A stretch of 64,000 nt of DNA from Echinicola rosea (GTDB lineage Bacteria > Bacteroidota > Bacteroidia > Cytophagales > Cyclobacteriaceae). How positions within the stretch are numbered: position 1 is the stretch's first letter; each line of letters starts with the position of its first letter. Positions 62,387 through 64,000 of the stretch are shown here, piece after piece. The position numbers and the translations under genes were made by a program. The stretch covers positions 1,741,501-1,805,500 of the forward strand of contig NZ_CP040106.1 in the NCBI RefSeq assembly GCF_005281475.1, given 5' to 3'. The notes below the pieces were generated by a model, which saw nothing but the letters and a program-made list of their open reading frames with translations, searched no databases and was not told where the DNA came from.

Positions 62387-63871
62387 ATGAAAAACCATTA
62401 TGGAAAATTAAGGTATTTAGCGATCCTCGTGTTATCGTTTGTACTTTTCACATCTTGTAAAGAGGATGATACGGAGCCGGTCAGACCAACAGCAAGCTTC
62501 ACCACCGCTACGAATGAGTTGGTGGCTACTTTTACCAACGCCTCGGAAAATGTGGCGTCATATTCCTGGAATTTTGGCGATGGCAATACTTCCACAGAGG
62601 AAAGCCCCAACCATGCTTATGAGGCTGCGGGTATTTATACCGTCGTTTTGACCGGTGAAGGAGCTGACGGAACCATTGTGGAAGCCGATATGGATATTAC
62701 GATTGTTGAAAACCTAAAGGCCGATTTTGGGTTTGAAAGTGAATATCTAACCGTAAACTTTACCAATTCATCCGAAAATTCTGTCTCCTATTCTTGGGAT
62801 TTTGGTGATGGTAATACCGCTACAGAGGAAAACCCTACCCATGTCTATGAGGAGGGGGGAACTTACGAGGTAATATTGTACAGTACTGCTCCCGGCGGAA
62901 CTACCGTGCAGATCACCAAAGAGGTGACCGTGGTAGGACCACCGATGGCTGACTTTATCGCTGAGGATGATGGCCTGACCGTAAACTTTACCAATACCTC
63001 TGAAAATGTAGTCACATATTCCTGGGATTTTGGTGATGGCAGTACATCTACCGAGGAGAGCCCTAGCCATACTTATGCGGATGCCGGGACCTATACTGTA
63101 ATGCTGACAGCCACGGATGAAGATGGTATAGTGGTAGAGACGAGTCAGGAAATTACCGTAGAAGTGCCGATTGATACTTCTCTATATACGATTGTGTTTG
63201 TTACGGACGATTCAAATGACGACGCACAAATAGAATGGCTACGGGAAAAAGGCTTCAACATAAGCACGTATTATAACGCATCATTTAATACAGCTCCACA
63301 AGAAGATATCGATATGCTTAATGCTGCCGATTTGGTCATCATTGGGCGTAGTGGTGGCTCTGCGGATTTTGCTGGAGACAATAAAGTGGTATGGAATTCA
63401 TTAACGGTGCCTGTAATTCTAAACTCCCAATGGATGGGCAGGAATAACCGTCTAAACTGGTTTGACAATAACGGAAATCCAGCGGCCTTTAACCCTACAG
63501 GTGGTGAAGTGGTGACCGCCCAAATTTCAGATGCCATGGATGAGGTGTTTGATGATGTGACCATTGCCGAGGATAATACCCTCCCTTGGGTAAATCCTCC
63601 AGCAAACCTTCTTTATATCAATACCGCTTCCAATGGAGAGGTAATGGCTGCGACTGCGCCGGGCAGTGGCGGCAGTGATGAAGGTGGTGCCGTGCTCTAC
63701 GTCCGTTTTGATGCAGGGGTGGAGTTCTACTCTGGCGCTGGGGAATCTCCTGCTGGACCGAGGACATACTTTGGCTTCGGTGCTGATGAGGGTGAATCCT
63801 ACTATTGGCAGCTTACAGAGGAGGCCAAGTCGGTATATTTTGAGGAAATTCTCAGGTTGGTTTTGATGTAA
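62387..63871 (+). CDS. Lipoprotein with three PKD domains and a C-terminal ThuA-like domain
   Basis: 494 residues, lipobox LFTSCKED. Three PKD repeats (about 30-105, 110-190 and 190-265), each with SYSW(N/D)FGDG and a terminal Y...G.Y.V, are followed by an alpha/beta domain: IVFVTDDSNDDAQIEWLREKGFNIS, DLVIIGRSGGSAD, PVILNSQWMGR, resembling the ThuA or glutamine-amidotransferase-like fold. Catalytic residues are not obvious. Probably a surface adhesion or glycan-binding protein of the pectin region. Divergent from the hybrid regulator. Confidence 0.82.
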   Translation: MKNHYGKLRYLAILVLSFVLFTSCKEDDTEPVRPTASFTTATNELVATFTNASENVASYSWNFGDGNTSTEESPNHAYEAAGIYTVVLTGEGADGTIVEADMDITIVENLKADFGFESEYLTVNFTNSSENSVSYSWDFGDGNTATEENPTHVYEEGGTYEVILYSTAPGGTTVQITKEVTVVGPPMADFIAEDDGLTVNFTNTSENVVTYSWDFGDGSTSTEESPSHTYADAGTYTVMLTATDEDGIVVETSQEITVEVPIDTSLYTIVFVTDDSNDDAQIEWLREKGFNISTYYNASFNTAPQEDIDMLNAADLVIIGRSGGSADFAGDNKVVWNSLTVPVILNSQWMGRNNRLNWFDNNGNPAAFNPTGGEVVTAQISDAMDEVFDDVTIAEDNTLPWVNPPANLLYINTASNGEVMAATAPGSGGSDEGGAVLYVRFDAGVEFYSGAGESPAGPRTYFGFGADEGESYYWQLTEEAKSVYFEEILRLVLM

Positions 63872-63924
63872 GCCAAGAATATAATTCTGCTGTCAGCCCA
63901 ACAGTAGGCAATCATATAAACTGG

Positions 63925-63962
63925 AAACCAGCTGCAAAAATGAATTGTGCAGCTGGTTTTTT
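63925..63962 (+). terminator. Terminator of the PKD lipoprotein gene
   Basis: Perfect 12-bp stem aaaccagctgca/tgcagctggttt then a run of T. Confidence 0.9.
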
Positions 63963-64000
63963 CATTTCTAAAAACCTTAGGTTCCTAGCGCCTTTGTGGC

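Overview
The window looks like the chromosome of a marine or soil Bacteroidota of the order Cytophagales, most like Cyclobacteriaceae such as Echinicola or Algoriphagus. This is inference from gene content: two SusC/SusD pairs, a hybrid two-component regulator, many lipoproteins with a short lipobox, a DUF3857-type transglutaminase-like protein, VF530, a PdxR/MocR regulator, and families of small palindromic repeats. I saw no rRNA, tRNA, CRISPR array, complete insertion sequence or prophage.

Bases 1-13000 are mostly housekeeping: the end of a DUF3857-like protein, a DEAD-box helicase with a DbpA-type RNA-binding tail, VF530, a ketopantoate reductase-like protein, a coupled VWA/MoxR-type ATPase pair, acylphosphatase, an M14 carboxypeptidase, a tiny PLDc_N membrane protein, a TIGR01777 epimerase and a ClC chloride channel.

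Bases 13500-33000 hold a rhamnose-linked region. Two paralogous GntR-type regulators bracket an NCS1-like permease, a small membrane protein and a secreted esterase. A GH106-type rhamnosidase and L-rhamnose mutarotase follow. Then comes a plus-strand polysaccharide-utilisation locus (PUL 1): SusC, SusD, a Tat-exported beta-propeller glycosidase and a 1213-residue DUF4450 protein.

Bases 33000-38200 hold a MocR/PdxR regulator divergent from a branched-chain aminotransferase, then an AT-rich gene for a 616-residue PD-(D/E)XK nuclease-like protein. A nearly identical 48-bp repeat lies on each side of that gene, so it looks like an inserted cassette and is the best candidate here for an undescribed defence gene.

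Bases 38200-64000 are a pectin/rhamnogalacturonan region (PUL 2): a tandem SGNH (rhamnogalacturonan acetylesterase-like) protein, two GH105 unsaturated rhamnogalacturonyl hydrolases, two GH28 pectinases, a GH5 glucanase, SusC/SusD, a CE7 esterase, a NodB deacetylase, a dienelactone hydrolase-family protein, a hybrid two-component regulator and a PKD-domain lipoprotein. The likely scheme is that outer-surface SusCD take up pectin fragments, GH28 and the esterases cut and deacetylate them, GH105 removes unsaturated uronate, and GH106 plus RhaM handle rhamnose, with the hybrid regulator and the GntR proteins sensing products.

Between genes lie structured repeats. MITE-A has four copies of about 168 bp, three of them with exact 5-bp target duplications. 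MITE-B has two copies; one sits inside a MITE-A copy with a TTAA duplication. Smaller features are GC palindromes that come and go between copies, a 16-bp tandem repeat, and two short motifs shared by the promoter regions of pectin genes (an 11-mer, AACGTTTGAAA, and TACAGCACA).
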